From the NCBI GenBank assembly GCA_030039005.1, contig JASHQT010000069.1, positions 1 through 21,071 of the forward strand: a stretch of 21,071 bases of DNA, in the 5' to 3' direction. This document shows, piece after piece, positions 15,096 through 21,071 of this stretch (position 1 is its first letter; the number at the start of each line of letters is the position of its first letter). The position numbers and the translations under genes are program-made. The notes beneath the pieces are model-generated. The model was not told the origin of the DNA, made no database searches, and was given only the letters and a program-made list of their open reading frames with translations. The stretch is from Bryobacteraceae bacterium. Its GTDB lineage: Bacteria; Acidobacteriota; Terriglobia; Bryobacterales; Bryobacteraceae.

Positions 15096-15126
15096 AGCGT
15101 GGTTTAAGCCGGGCTGTTAAGCCCGG
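15091..15126. terminator. Two adjoining hairpins between convergent genes
   Basis: CTTAAA/TTTAAG (15091-15108, six-base stem, six-base loop) abuts CCGGGCT/AGCCCGG (15109-15126, seven-base stem, GTTA loop). The first holds the TAA of the rightward 78-residue gene, the second the TAA of the leftward aminotransferase gene. The GC-rich stem read leftward is followed by the AT-rich one; together they look like a two-way stop for transcription. No long T-run, so efficiency is uncertain. Confidence 0.5.
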
Positions 15127-16295
15127 GCTAGCATCCGTTCGACGCCTTCGCGGAAGGCCGGCTCCCTCGTCAGCAGACTCACCACCAAGAACGCCTCGCG
15201 ATCGAAATCGAAGAAGAAACCGGGCTGGACCAGGACATTGTCTTCGGCCAGCAGCTTCAGCACCCATTCTTCTTCCGGATAGATTCGCGGCGCTTCCAGA
15301 ATCGCGTACCATCCACCTTCAGCCGCGAGCAGCCGCCAGGGAGACGCGGGACCGATCTGTCCGGCCAGAAAGGAACGATTGGCTTCGACGCGCTCGAGGA
15401 TCTGGCGCTGGAGTTCGCCACGCAGACCGAGCAATCGAGGCGCGGCCCATTGCACCGGCGTGGCGACGGAAAGATACGTGTCGGCGATCAGCTCCAGGCG
15501 CTCGAAAGCCGTCTGGCGCAAGCCGGATGGTCCGCCGGTTACGACCCAGCCGAGTTTGAGCTGTGGGAGTGCAGCCACTTTGGAAAGCCCGCTCAGGCAA
15601 AATGTGAGGACTTCATCCACATCGGCGAGCGAACGAATCAGCGGTGTCTCTGCATCGATCAGATAATCCGCGAAAACTTCGTCCGAAATGAGCGTGAGAC
15701 CGTGGGCGCGGCAAAGCGCGAGGAGCGGCGCAAGCTCGGATGGTTTCAGGAATGAACCCGTTGGATTATTAGGGTTCACCAGGACGATGGCGCGTGAGCG
15801 GCCGGAAATCGAGCGGGCCAGCGCGTCGAAATCGATGGTCCAGCGGCCGTCGTAGGCGAGCGGGTATTGATTCACGCGCAGCGAATCGAGCGCGGCCAGA
15901 AACTCAAATAGCGGATACGAGGGGCGCGGGACCAGCACCTCGTCGCCCGCATCGGCCAGCAGCTTAAACACGAACGCGTAAGCTTCGCTGGTGCTGGCGG
16001 TCAGCAGAATCCGGTCCGGCGCGACGCTGCGATTTAAAGCGGCCGAATAATACTCGGAGACCGCCGTGCGCGCGGCCGCGATTCCAGCGGCGGAAGGCTC
16101 ATAGCGCAGCGCACGCGGATCGGCGAGCGCGGAGAGAATCGCCTCGGAAGGATACAGCAGTCCGGCGGCCGTGGGATTCGACTCCGTCAGGTCCAGGACC
16201 GGCGCACCCGCCGACCGTTTCTCTTCCAGCGCTCGGCTCAGCCGGTTGGGCGCGAGTTCCCAGTTCAACCGGGATGAAAATGGAGGCGCGGGCAA
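15117..16295 (-). CDS. Class I/II PLP-dependent aminotransferase
   Basis: A 392-residue fold-type I aminotransferase. It shows the N-terminal substrate loop LDLTESNPT (34-42), NPNNPTG (174-180) binding PLP, DEVF (205-208) and Lys239 in LSGLSK as the expected PLP Schiff-base lysine. It resembles aspartate/alanine/aromatic aminotransferases. Odd: the C-terminal strand reads AFLVVSLLT where most relatives have an Arg (the carboxylate-binding Arg386 of AspAT) before the strand, so amino-acid recognition may differ. The start is a TTG (residue 1) with no ribosome site; a second TTG at residue 10 is possible. Downstream of a small secreted-peptide gene and apaG on the same strand. Exact substrate unknown. 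Confidence 0.88.
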   Translation of the reverse strand: MPAPPFSSRLNWELAPNRLSRALEEKRSAGAPVLDLTESNPTAAGLLYPSEAILSALADPRALRYEPSAAGIAAARTAVSEYYSAALNRSVAPDRILLTASTSEAYAFVFKLLADAGDEVLVPRPSYPLFEFLAALDSLRVNQYPLAYDGRWTIDFDALARSISGRSRAIVLVNPNNPTGSFLKPSELAPLLALCRAHGLTLISDEVFADYLIDAETPLIRSLADVDEVLTFCLSGLSKVAALPQLKLGWVVTGGPSGLRQTAFERLELIADTYLSVATPVQWAAPRLLGLRGELQRQILERVEANRSFLAGQIGPASPWRLLAAEGGWYAILEAPRIYPEEEWVLKLLAEDNVLVQPGFFFDFDREAFLVVSLLTREPAFREGVERMLARA

Positions 16296-16334
16296 CCAGA
16301 CAACGTAGCACGCGCCGCTGCGAGCTTGCTCAGT

Positions 16335-16538
16335 TCAGTTCGATGGAATATTGCTATGAGTCTTTGATCCGGAGTTGGTGCTATGCCGCGACCCGCTGCT
16401 CTGGTGATGCGTGCGAGACTTGTGACCGCTCGCGGGACGATTCGCGCTGTGATCGGTCTTGCGAGATTCGCCAAAGGACAACGAAGCCGCGCCCAGGATT
16501 AGGGCGCCGGCGAGAAGAACGGAGACAGAAGTTTTCAT
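16335..16538 (-). CDS. Small secreted Ser/His-rich peptide
   Basis: A 67-residue protein with an almost perfect signal peptide (MKTSVSVLLAGALILGAASL, cleavage near SFGES). The mature part of about 43 residues is low-complexity and hydrophilic: six His (30, 39, 44, 45, 52, 61), many Ser, Asn and Thr, almost no hydrophobic residues, in a loosely repeated HS/HxxS pattern. Such regions are unfolded and may bind metal ions or cell-wall polymers. GTAGGGC lies just before the ATG. It sits between apaG and the aminotransferase, 39 bases from each, on the same strand. No family recognised; the signal peptide and the ribosome site make it more likely real than a chance frame. Confidence 0.6.
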   Translation of the reverse strand: MKTSVSVLLAGALILGAASLSFGESRKTDHSANRPASGHKSRTHHQSSGSRHSTNSGSKTHSNIPSN

Positions 16539-16577
16539 GCCCTACAGTGCGCCGCGGGCGGGGAAATTCGCAGGAAT

Positions 16578-16991
16578 TTAATGGACCGTGTATCGCGCCT
16601 TCAGGCCGAACGGCGCGATCTCGATGTCGAACCGTTCGCCGTCCTCGCGGACCATCTGGTAGGTGCCCCGCATTGTCCCGGTGGGAGTCTTGAGCGCACA
16701 CCAGGAGGAGTATTGGAAGGACTGCTCCGGCGCCAGGATGGGTTGCTCGCCGACTACGCCCGGGCCTTGCACTTCCTCGATGTGATCGAGCGCGTCGGTG
16801 ATGATCCAATGACGGCTGACCAGTTGCACGGTGTCGCTGCCCTGATTGGTGATACGGACGGTATACTCGAAAACCCATTCGCCCTGCTGCAAGCGCGAGT
16901 TTTCCGGCGAATGGCGGGACATCACCTCCACGCGAATGGAGTTGGTGACCGCGTCGGACATCGGAGCATATTCCGAATGGAGATCAGGCAT
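16578..16991 (-). CDS. apaG: ApaG domain protein
   Basis: A 137-residue protein of the ApaG family (DUF525), an immunoglobulin-like beta sandwich of about 125 residues linked genetically to cobalt/magnesium tolerance and Ap4A metabolism; biochemical role unsettled. The core is unmistakable: FEYTVRITNQGSDTVQLVSR, HWIITDALDHIEEVQGPGVV, GEQPILAPEQSFQYSS and GTMRGTYQM. The first ATG gives ten extra residues; a second ATG (MSDAVTNSIRVEV) would match the usual length better. No Shine-Dalgarno precedes the first, but TATGAT (17003-17008 on the minus strand) sits only 11 bases upstream, so a very short leader is possible. Head of a run with the Ser/His-rich peptide and the aminotransferase genes; divergent from the acetyltransferase gene. 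Confidence 0.92.
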   Translation of the reverse strand: MPDLHSEYAPMSDAVTNSIRVEVMSRHSPENSRLQQGEWVFEYTVRITNQGSDTVQLVSRHWIITDALDHIEEVQGPGVVGEQPILAPEQSFQYSSWCALKTPTGTMRGTYQMVREDGERFDIEIAPFGLKARYTVH

Positions 16992-17106
16992 AGCGAACGC
17001 TCATCATAACAGGGTGACGTGCGCCGCCGTCGGGCTGTTACCGGATGCTGGTACCTGCAGTTGCGGTGGCGTGCGAGCTGCGCCCTCTTCCACCTTCATG
17101 AGTCGC

Positions 17107-17112
17107 TACAAT
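17107..17112 (+). promoter_or_regulatory. -10-like TACAAT upstream of the acetyltransferase gene
   Basis: TACAAT matches the -10 consensus at five of six positions and lies 17 bases before the chosen ATG. No -35 match is evident at the right spacing. It would give a leader of about ten bases. Confidence 0.3.
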
Positions 17113-17129
17113 TTCAGCGAAGCCGCCCT

Positions 17130-17708
17130 ATGCGCCATTTGATGCCCATCGTGACGCCGCGCCTGGTTTTGCGTCCGCCCACTCTTCGCGATTTGGATCC
17201 TATCCAGACCGCTAAGGAAGACGCGTGCCCCGATTTGCAACGTTGGATGTCTTGGGCCTTCGACGATCAACGGTCGCGGCAGGCGATGGAAGACTCTATT
17301 CGACGAACGATCGATTACCAGACCCAAGCCGGAATCGCATTGGCTGGGTTCCATAGGTTCAACGGGGATTTCGTTGTGCGAACCGCATTGGATGTTACCG
17401 ATGAGCCCGACGTCTATGAGACCGGATATTGGGTGGCGCCTAAATATGCCGGACAGGGCATGGCTACGGAGGCGGCAAATGCAGCGATTCGTTACGCGTT
17501 CGGCCACCTTGGCGCGAAGGCAATCAGCATCGGGTATTTCGACGGAAACGAGCCCAGCCGGCGCATCGTGGAGAAACTGGGATTCAAGAAAATAGGCGTG
17601 GCCCGTCAAGGTGCGAAACGGTGTTTCGACGGTACGATGCTCGACCGTCACGAATACGTCTTGACGACTCCCAACCTACTTCCGGAGCTTGACGTCTCAT
17701 GGGGTTGA
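17130..17708 (+). CDS. RimJ/RimL-type GNAT acetyltransferase
   Basis: A 192-residue GNAT protein. It starts with IVTPRLVLRPPTLRDLDPIQ (strand beta1, helix alpha1 as in ribosomal-protein and aminoglycoside N-acetyltransferases of the RimL group). The acetyl-CoA-binding loop is APKYAGQGMATEA (103-115), followed by Asn140 in FDGNEPSRRIVEKLGFKKIG, the end motif of the family. Start by homology at MRHLMPIV; the frame runs 37 codons further up but that part has no GNAT character. Substrate could be a ribosomal protein N-terminus, tRNA-related or small-molecule amine. Alone on the plus strand; 154 bases then the hemQ gene. Confidence 0.88.
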   Translation: MRHLMPIVTPRLVLRPPTLRDLDPIQTAKEDACPDLQRWMSWAFDDQRSRQAMEDSIRRTIDYQTQAGIALAGFHRFNGDFVVRTALDVTDEPDVYETGYWVAPKYAGQGMATEAANAAIRYAFGHLGAKAISIGYFDGNEPSRRIVEKLGFKKIGVARQGAKRCFDGTMLDRHEYVLTTPNLLPELDVSWG

Positions 17709-17862
17709 AGCCATGCGGAGTCGCTAGAACAGCCACCGTTGTATCTTTGGTCTGCAGCCCGGATGCAAGTCCACTTGGACAAGTAGTCCCGAAGCCGCCG
17801 AAAGGATTTGTCCGGCCAAATTGCCCATCACCCGTTCGATAGAATAACAGCAGGTTCCCGCT

Positions 17863-18714
17863 ATGTCCGTAATCACCAACGCCCCGCCGGCCACCGCCGC
17901 CGAGCAGTTGCCGGCCGTACCGCTCACGCTCGAAGGCTCCAGCATGTTGCACCAGATGCTGCGCATGCGCTGGACCGCCTGGAAGCAGCTCGACCCCTCC
18001 GACCGCACCGAAATCGCGCACGAAGCCGCCGTCGCACTGGCTGAAATGGAGCGCGACGCGGGCGGGCAAAGCGCGGCCTTTTCGCTGCTGGGCCACAAGG
18101 GCGATTTGATCCTGCTGCACTTCCGACGTTCGTTCGACCAACTGAACCAGGTGGAGCGGCGCCTGGCGGGGCTGCGGCTGTGGGATTATCTGGAACCCGC
18201 GTCGTCGTACCTGTCGGTGGTGGAACTGGGGCTGTATGAATCCAGCCTCAAGACCTACGGCAGTCTCGCCGAGCGCGGCATCGCGCCGTTTTCGCCCGAA
18301 TGGAACTCTGGGATCGAAGAAGTGATGGCGCGCCAGCGCGAAGCCATGGCGCCTCGCCTCTATCCCGACATGCCGCCGCATAAATACCTGTGCTTTTACC
18401 CCATGGACCGTAAACGCGGCGAGCTGAAGAACTGGTATCGTCTGCCGATGGCCGAGCGCCAGCGCCAGATGCACGAGCACGGGATGGTGGGCCGCCGCTA
18501 CGCGGGCGAAGTGAAGCAGATCATTTCCGGATCGATCGGGTTCGATGATTGGGAGTGGGGAGTGGACCTGTTCGCCGACGATCCGCTGGTGTTCAAGAAG
18601 CTGATCTACGAAATGCGCTTCGACGAAGTGAGCGCCGATTATGCGCTCTTCGGGACGTTTTACGTAGGAATCCGCTGCCCGGCCGCTGAGCTGGCGCAGT
18701 GGCTCAATGGCTGA
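17863..18714 (+). CDS. hemQ: Coproheme decarboxylase / heme-dependent peroxidase (HemQ)
   Basis: A 283-residue chlorite-dismutase-superfamily protein of the HemQ (ChdC) clade, the last enzyme of the coproporphyrin-dependent heme pathway: it decarboxylates two propionates of coproheme using H2O2. YPMDRKRGELKNWYRLP carries the reactive Tyr (Tyr179) and nearby basic residues, MHEHG holds the proximal heme His (His206), and QIISGSIGFDDWEWGVDLFADD and FGTFYVGIR are clade-specific. The first 25 residues (Ala/Pro/Thr-rich) are an extension beyond the usual start; no signal peptide. AGG lies about 12 bases before the ATG. First gene of a run with pyrD and ridA. The fur-like gene elsewhere in the window hints at iron control but no operator was identified. 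Confidence 0.92.
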   Translation: MSVITNAPPATAAEQLPAVPLTLEGSSMLHQMLRMRWTAWKQLDPSDRTEIAHEAAVALAEMERDAGGQSAAFSLLGHKGDLILLHFRRSFDQLNQVERRLAGLRLWDYLEPASSYLSVVELGLYESSLKTYGSLAERGIAPFSPEWNSGIEEVMARQREAMAPRLYPDMPPHKYLCFYPMDRKRGELKNWYRLPMAERQRQMHEHGMVGRRYAGEVKQIISGSIGFDDWEWGVDLFADDPLVFKKLIYEMRFDEVSADYALFGTFYVGIRCPAAELAQWLNG

Positions 18715-18728
18715 TTAGGCTCTTAAGA

Positions 18729-19640
18729 ATGGGTCGCCTCCAGACGAACTTGTGCGGCATCCCACTCGAAAATCCGGTGATTGCGGCATCGGGCACGTAT
18801 GGCTACGGCATCGAATTCGCAACTGTCGCGGATTTGAACGCGATGGGCGGCATCGTGGTGAAGGGGCTTTCGCGCGAGCCCATCGTAGGCAATCCACCGC
18901 CGCGGCTGTGGGAAGCCGAAGGCGGCATGATCAATTCCATAGGCCTGCAAAACGTCGGCGTGTGCGCCTTCATCGCGGAAAAGCTGCCCGCCTTGCGCCG
19001 CTTTCGCACCGCGATTTTCGCCAACGTCTTCGGCTACGCGCCGGAGGATTATGCCGAAGTGATCCGCGTGTTGGAGGATGCCGAAGGCGTTGCCGGATAC
19101 GAACTGAACGTTTCGTGCCCCAATACCAAGCACGGCGGCATTTATTTTTCGAGCGATCCGGCGCTGCTCGCCGATTTGGTTGCCATGGTCCGGCCGCTCG
19201 CGCGGCGGCCGCTGATCGTGAAGCTGTCGCCGAATGTTGCGCGCATCGAGCCGCTGGCCAAGGCCGCGGAAGACGCCGGCGCCGACGCCATCAGCCTGGT
19301 GAACACGTTCGTTTCCCTCGCCATCGATGCGCACACGCGGCGGCCGAGGATCGGCGCGGGCTTCGGCGGATTGTCGGGACCGGCCATCAAGCCCATCGCG
19401 CTGCGCATGGTATACGAAGCTTCGCAAGCCGTGCGAATTCCCGTGGTCGGCCTGGGCGGCATTCGCAAGGGCGAAGATGCGGCCGAATTCCTGGTCGCCG
19501 GCGCGACGGCCGTGCAGGTGGGCACGGCGAACTTCTGGGATCCGCAATCGCCTTGCCGTATCGCGCGCGAGCTGGACGATTATTTAGCGCGGGAAGGCGT
19601 GGCTAACGTACAACAATTGGTGGGAACCTTGCAGATATGA
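18729..19640 (+). CDS. pyrD: Dihydroorotate dehydrogenase, class 1B catalytic subunit
   Basis: A 303-residue FMN enzyme of pyrimidine synthesis: dihydroorotate to orotate. Start MGRLQTNLCGIPLENPVIAA, then ASGTYGYG (FMN/substrate loop), GLQNVGV, and ELNVSCPNTKHGG with the catalytic Cys130 of class 1 enzymes (class 2 has Ser), VGLGGIRKGEDAAEFLVAGA binding the FMN phosphate. NAD-linked class 1B enzymes also need a PyrK iron-sulfur/FAD partner, which is not next to it. A GTG ten codons earlier overlaps the hemQ stop; I prefer the ATG by family alignment. It is followed by ridA with a four-base overlap, a coupled pair. Confidence 0.93.
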   Translation: MGRLQTNLCGIPLENPVIAASGTYGYGIEFATVADLNAMGGIVVKGLSREPIVGNPPPRLWEAEGGMINSIGLQNVGVCAFIAEKLPALRRFRTAIFANVFGYAPEDYAEVIRVLEDAEGVAGYELNVSCPNTKHGGIYFSSDPALLADLVAMVRPLARRPLIVKLSPNVARIEPLAKAAEDAGADAISLVNTFVSLAIDAHTRRPRIGAGFGGLSGPAIKPIALRMVYEASQAVRIPVVGLGGIRKGEDAAEFLVAGATAVQVGTANFWDPQSPCRIARELDDYLAREGVANVQQLVGTLQI

Positions 19641-20029
19641 AGAAAATTGTTTTGACGGACAAAGCGCCCAAAGCTCAGGGCGCGTATTCGCAGGCGGTGG
19701 TGTACGGCGGGTTGGCTTATCTGAGCGGCCAGATCGCGCTCGACCCGGCCAGCAACAAGTTGATCGAAGGCGGGATCTCCGCGCAAACCGAGCGCGTCCT
19801 GGAGAACATCAAGGCCGTGCTGGAGGCGTGCGGCGCGTCGCTCGATACCGTCCTGAAAACCACGGTGTTCCTTAAGGACATGGGGGACTTCAACCCCATG
19901 AATGAAACCTACCAGCGCTACTTCCCGAAAAATCCACCTGCGCGATCCACCGTGCAGGCGGCCAAGCTTCCACGCGACGTGGGAATCGAAATCGACGTGA
20001 TCGCGGCGATAGTGAACCCGCAAGCTTAG
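19637..20029 (+). CDS. ridA: RidA family enamine/imine deaminase
   Basis: A 130-residue YjgF/YER057c/UK114 protein, normal length. Residues of the trimer cleft are present: Tyr17 in GAYSQAVV, Asn88-context FNPMNETY, Arg103 in PARSTVQAAKLP that salt-bridges the substrate carboxylate, and Glu118. RidA hydrolyses reactive 2-aminoacrylate made by PLP enzymes and so protects them, including transaminases. The ATG overlaps the pyrD stop (ATGA), so translation is coupled. The stop lies in a near-perfect 12-base tandem repeat that reaches the convergent gene. Confidence 0.95.
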   Translation: MKKIVLTDKAPKAQGAYSQAVVYGGLAYLSGQIALDPASNKLIEGGISAQTERVLENIKAVLEACGASLDTVLKTTVFLKDMGDFNPMNETYQRYFPKNPPARSTVQAAKLPRDVGIEIDVIAAIVNPQA

Positions 20030-20039
20030 TTGCGCAAGC

Positions 20040-20411
20040 TCAGTGCGCCGAATATTGGGGCTGCGGGGGATTCAGCTTGATGTCGAGCGTTTTCTCTTCC
20101 TGGTCCACGTCGAAGTTCTGCCCGAACGTCTGATAGTCCTTCGCAATCACTTGCACCAGGATGGTGCCCTGCGGGATGGGAGGAATCTTGACCATGCCGT
20201 CTTGATTCGTGCGCAGCTCCCACTCGGTGCGGATTTTCTTGCCGAACTTGGTCTTGGAGCGCCCTTGGACAAACTTCACGATGACGCTCGCACTTTCGAT
20301 CGGCTTGCCGCCGAGGCTGTGTACCGAGATCGTCAAGGTAGTCATGTCGACGGCGAGCATCGGAACCAGTAGGACGAGCGACAAAGTCATCGATAAAATT
20401 AGCGCGCGCAT
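20040..20411 (-). CDS. Exported small protein with carboxypeptidase-regulatory-like fold
   Basis: A 123-residue protein. MRALILSMTLSLVLLVPMLA is a signal peptide (cleavage about residue 20-22). The mature region TTLTISVHSLGGKPIESASV, then a Lys-rich turn (FGKKIRTEWEL), RTNQDGMVKIPPIPQGTILV and DYQTFGQNFDVDQEEKTLDI is a classic transthyretin-like/carboxypeptidase-regulatory (CnaB/PF13620-type) beta sandwich: 'nGkPi..A.V....G...T...G...ip.ip.G...v.v...GyqTf...f.v...e..ldi.L'. Such domains sit in periplasmic or surface proteins and bind ligands or stabilise partners. The frame extends upstream through the hpnE region, but the signal peptide fixes the start here. Convergent with ridA, ten bases apart; downstream of hpnE with 17 bases between, on the same strand. 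Confidence 0.82.
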   Translation of the reverse strand: MRALILSMTLSLVLLVPMLAVDMTTLTISVHSLGGKPIESASVIVKFVQGRSKTKFGKKIRTEWELRTNQDGMVKIPPIPQGTILVQVIAKDYQTFGQNFDVDQEEKTLDIKLNPPQPQYSAH

Positions 20412-20428
20412 AGGTCCATAATATGCCT

Positions 20429-21071
20429 TTACGCAATATTGGGTCGCAGAAAACTCTTGGGCGAACCGGCGGCGCGTGTTACGGCTTCGGCCGCGAGGTA
20501 CCCGCTGCGAACCGCGCTCTCCATGATGGGCGGCCAGCCGGAGCGCGTCCAGTCGCCCGCCAGGAACAGGTTTCCGAACTGCGTGGCACTCGCGGGCCGC
20601 GCCTGCTCCAGGCCGGCGCGTGCGGAAAACGTGGCGCGAATTTCCTTCACCACGTGCGCGCGCTCGAGCTTGGCATCTGCCGCCAGCGGAAAAAACTCCG
20701 CCAGCTCGCGCAGGGCCAGAGCGATGATTTCCCCGCGCGGCATTTCCACCAATTGGCGCGACGCACTCACCACCAACTGCACGTAGCGGCCGGCGGATTT
20801 GTTGAACATCCATTGAATGGTGCGGTCCAGCAGCGTCGCGTGCGGAAGATCGGTGATCGGGCGGTCGAACCACAAATGAATGCCGGTAATGGGCGAGTGC
20901 TCGAAGCCTTCCAGATCCAGATCGAGGTCGGGAAGGATCGCGGGCAGGCGCTCGAACGGCAGCGCGGAGATGTAGTAATCCGCTGAGCAATGCGCGCCGG
21001 CTGCCATCACGCCGTTGACCACGCTGTTCTCCGCCAGCACAGTTTCCACCGCTGCGCGCAGATGAAACCGG
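20429..21071 (-). CDS. hpnE: Hopanoid-type FAD-dependent desaturase HpnE, C-terminal part
   Basis: About 213 residues of the C-terminal half of an HpnE-like amine oxidase; the frame continues past the right edge of the window, so the FAD-binding N-terminus is missing here. Recognisable parts: ADYYISALPFERLPAILP, HSPITGIHLWFDRPITDLPH, LLDRTIQWMFNKS, YVQLVVSASRQLVEMPR, VVKEIRATFSARAG, and the FAD-binding end NLFLAGDWTRSGWPPIMESA followed by VRSGYLAAEAVTRAA. HpnE with HpnC and HpnD converts farnesyl diphosphate to squalene for hopanoids. The gene is expected to be followed or preceded by hpnC/hpnD or squalene cyclase beyond the edge. The adjacent Ig-like exported-protein gene is on the same strand, 17 bases on. 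Confidence 0.9.
   Translation of the reverse strand, partial: RFHLRAAVETVLAENSVVNGVMAAGAHCSADYYISALPFERLPAILPDLDLDLEGFEHSPITGIHLWFDRPITDLPHATLLDRTIQWMFNKSAGRYVQLVVSASRQLVEMPRGEIIALALRELAEFFPLAADAKLERAHVVKEIRATFSARAGLEQARPASATQFGNLFLAGDWTRSGWPPIMESAVRSGYLAAEAVTRAAGSPKSFLRPNIA

Noticed and set aside
17584..18480. Open frame of 298 codons on the minus strand
   Set aside because: It lies across the acetyltransferase end and hemQ, both of which have clear family motifs on the other strand.
18723..19547. Open frames on both other frames over pyrD
   Set aside because: Antisense and frame-shifted shadows of pyrD; translations are Arg/Gly-rich with no motifs.
20412..20990. N-terminal 193-codon extension of the exported Ig-like protein frame
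   Set aside because: It overlaps hpnE out of frame; the signal peptide at the internal ATG marks the true start.

Overview
This is a GC-rich, gene-dense bacterial chromosome segment with no sign of plasmid, phage, insertion-sequence or CRISPR content. The mix points to Acidobacteriota, probably near Candidatus Solibacter/Bryobacteraceae: a hopanoid-type FAD desaturase (HpnE), coproheme decarboxylase HemQ, a solo RsbU-like phosphatase, a YvcK protein, several tiny secreted proteins of acidobacterial flavour, and many TTG/GTG starts with poor Shine-Dalgarno sites. The taxonomic call is inference from gene content.

Layout. (1) 1-2451, minus strand: a likely unit of two coupled small secreted proteins, a small cytosolic hypothetical, a Tat-exported phosphotriesterase-like hydrolase and the first codons of an ABC-F type ATPase. 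(2) 2551-3057, plus: a single-domain asparaginase. (3) 3080-4536, minus: a UbiA-like membrane protein translationally coupled to a SAM methyltransferase. (4) 4639-7380, plus: a large NDP-forming acyl-CoA synthetase/GNAT fusion of the Pat type. (5) 7396-11026, minus: Fur-family regulator, FHA-GAF-SpoIIE phosphatase and chemoreceptor in one run. (6) 11027-11455: the only gap above 300 bases; it holds only a stem-loop next to the following gene. (7) 11456-11827, plus: a small exported protein. (8) 11841-14658, minus: a 50-residue zinc-ribbon peptide, YvcK and GlmU. (9) 14859-15095, plus: a 78-residue Cys/His protein. (10) 15117-16991, minus: ApaG, a Ser/His-rich secreted peptide and an aminotransferase. 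(11) 17130-20029, plus: a RimJ/RimL-type acetyltransferase, then HemQ-PyrD-RidA. (12) 20040-21071, minus: an exported Ig-like small protein and the C-terminal part of HpnE.

How it fits together. Most genes are core metabolism or housekeeping: UDP-GlcNAc synthesis and carbon flow to the envelope (GlmU, YvcK), heme (HemQ), pyrimidines (PyrD), enamine/imine clean-up beside PLP enzymes (RidA, aminotransferase), protein acylation or acyl-CoA energy metabolism, and hopanoids (HpnE). The Fur/phosphatase/chemoreceptor run is the clearest signalling unit. I found no obvious new defence or mobile system. The most unusual items are the single-domain asparaginase, the Pat-type protein that keeps both synthetase histidines, the membrane protein/methyltransferase pair, the fur-phosphatase coupling, and two divergent mini-genes for Cys/His proteins around 14.5-15.1 kb.
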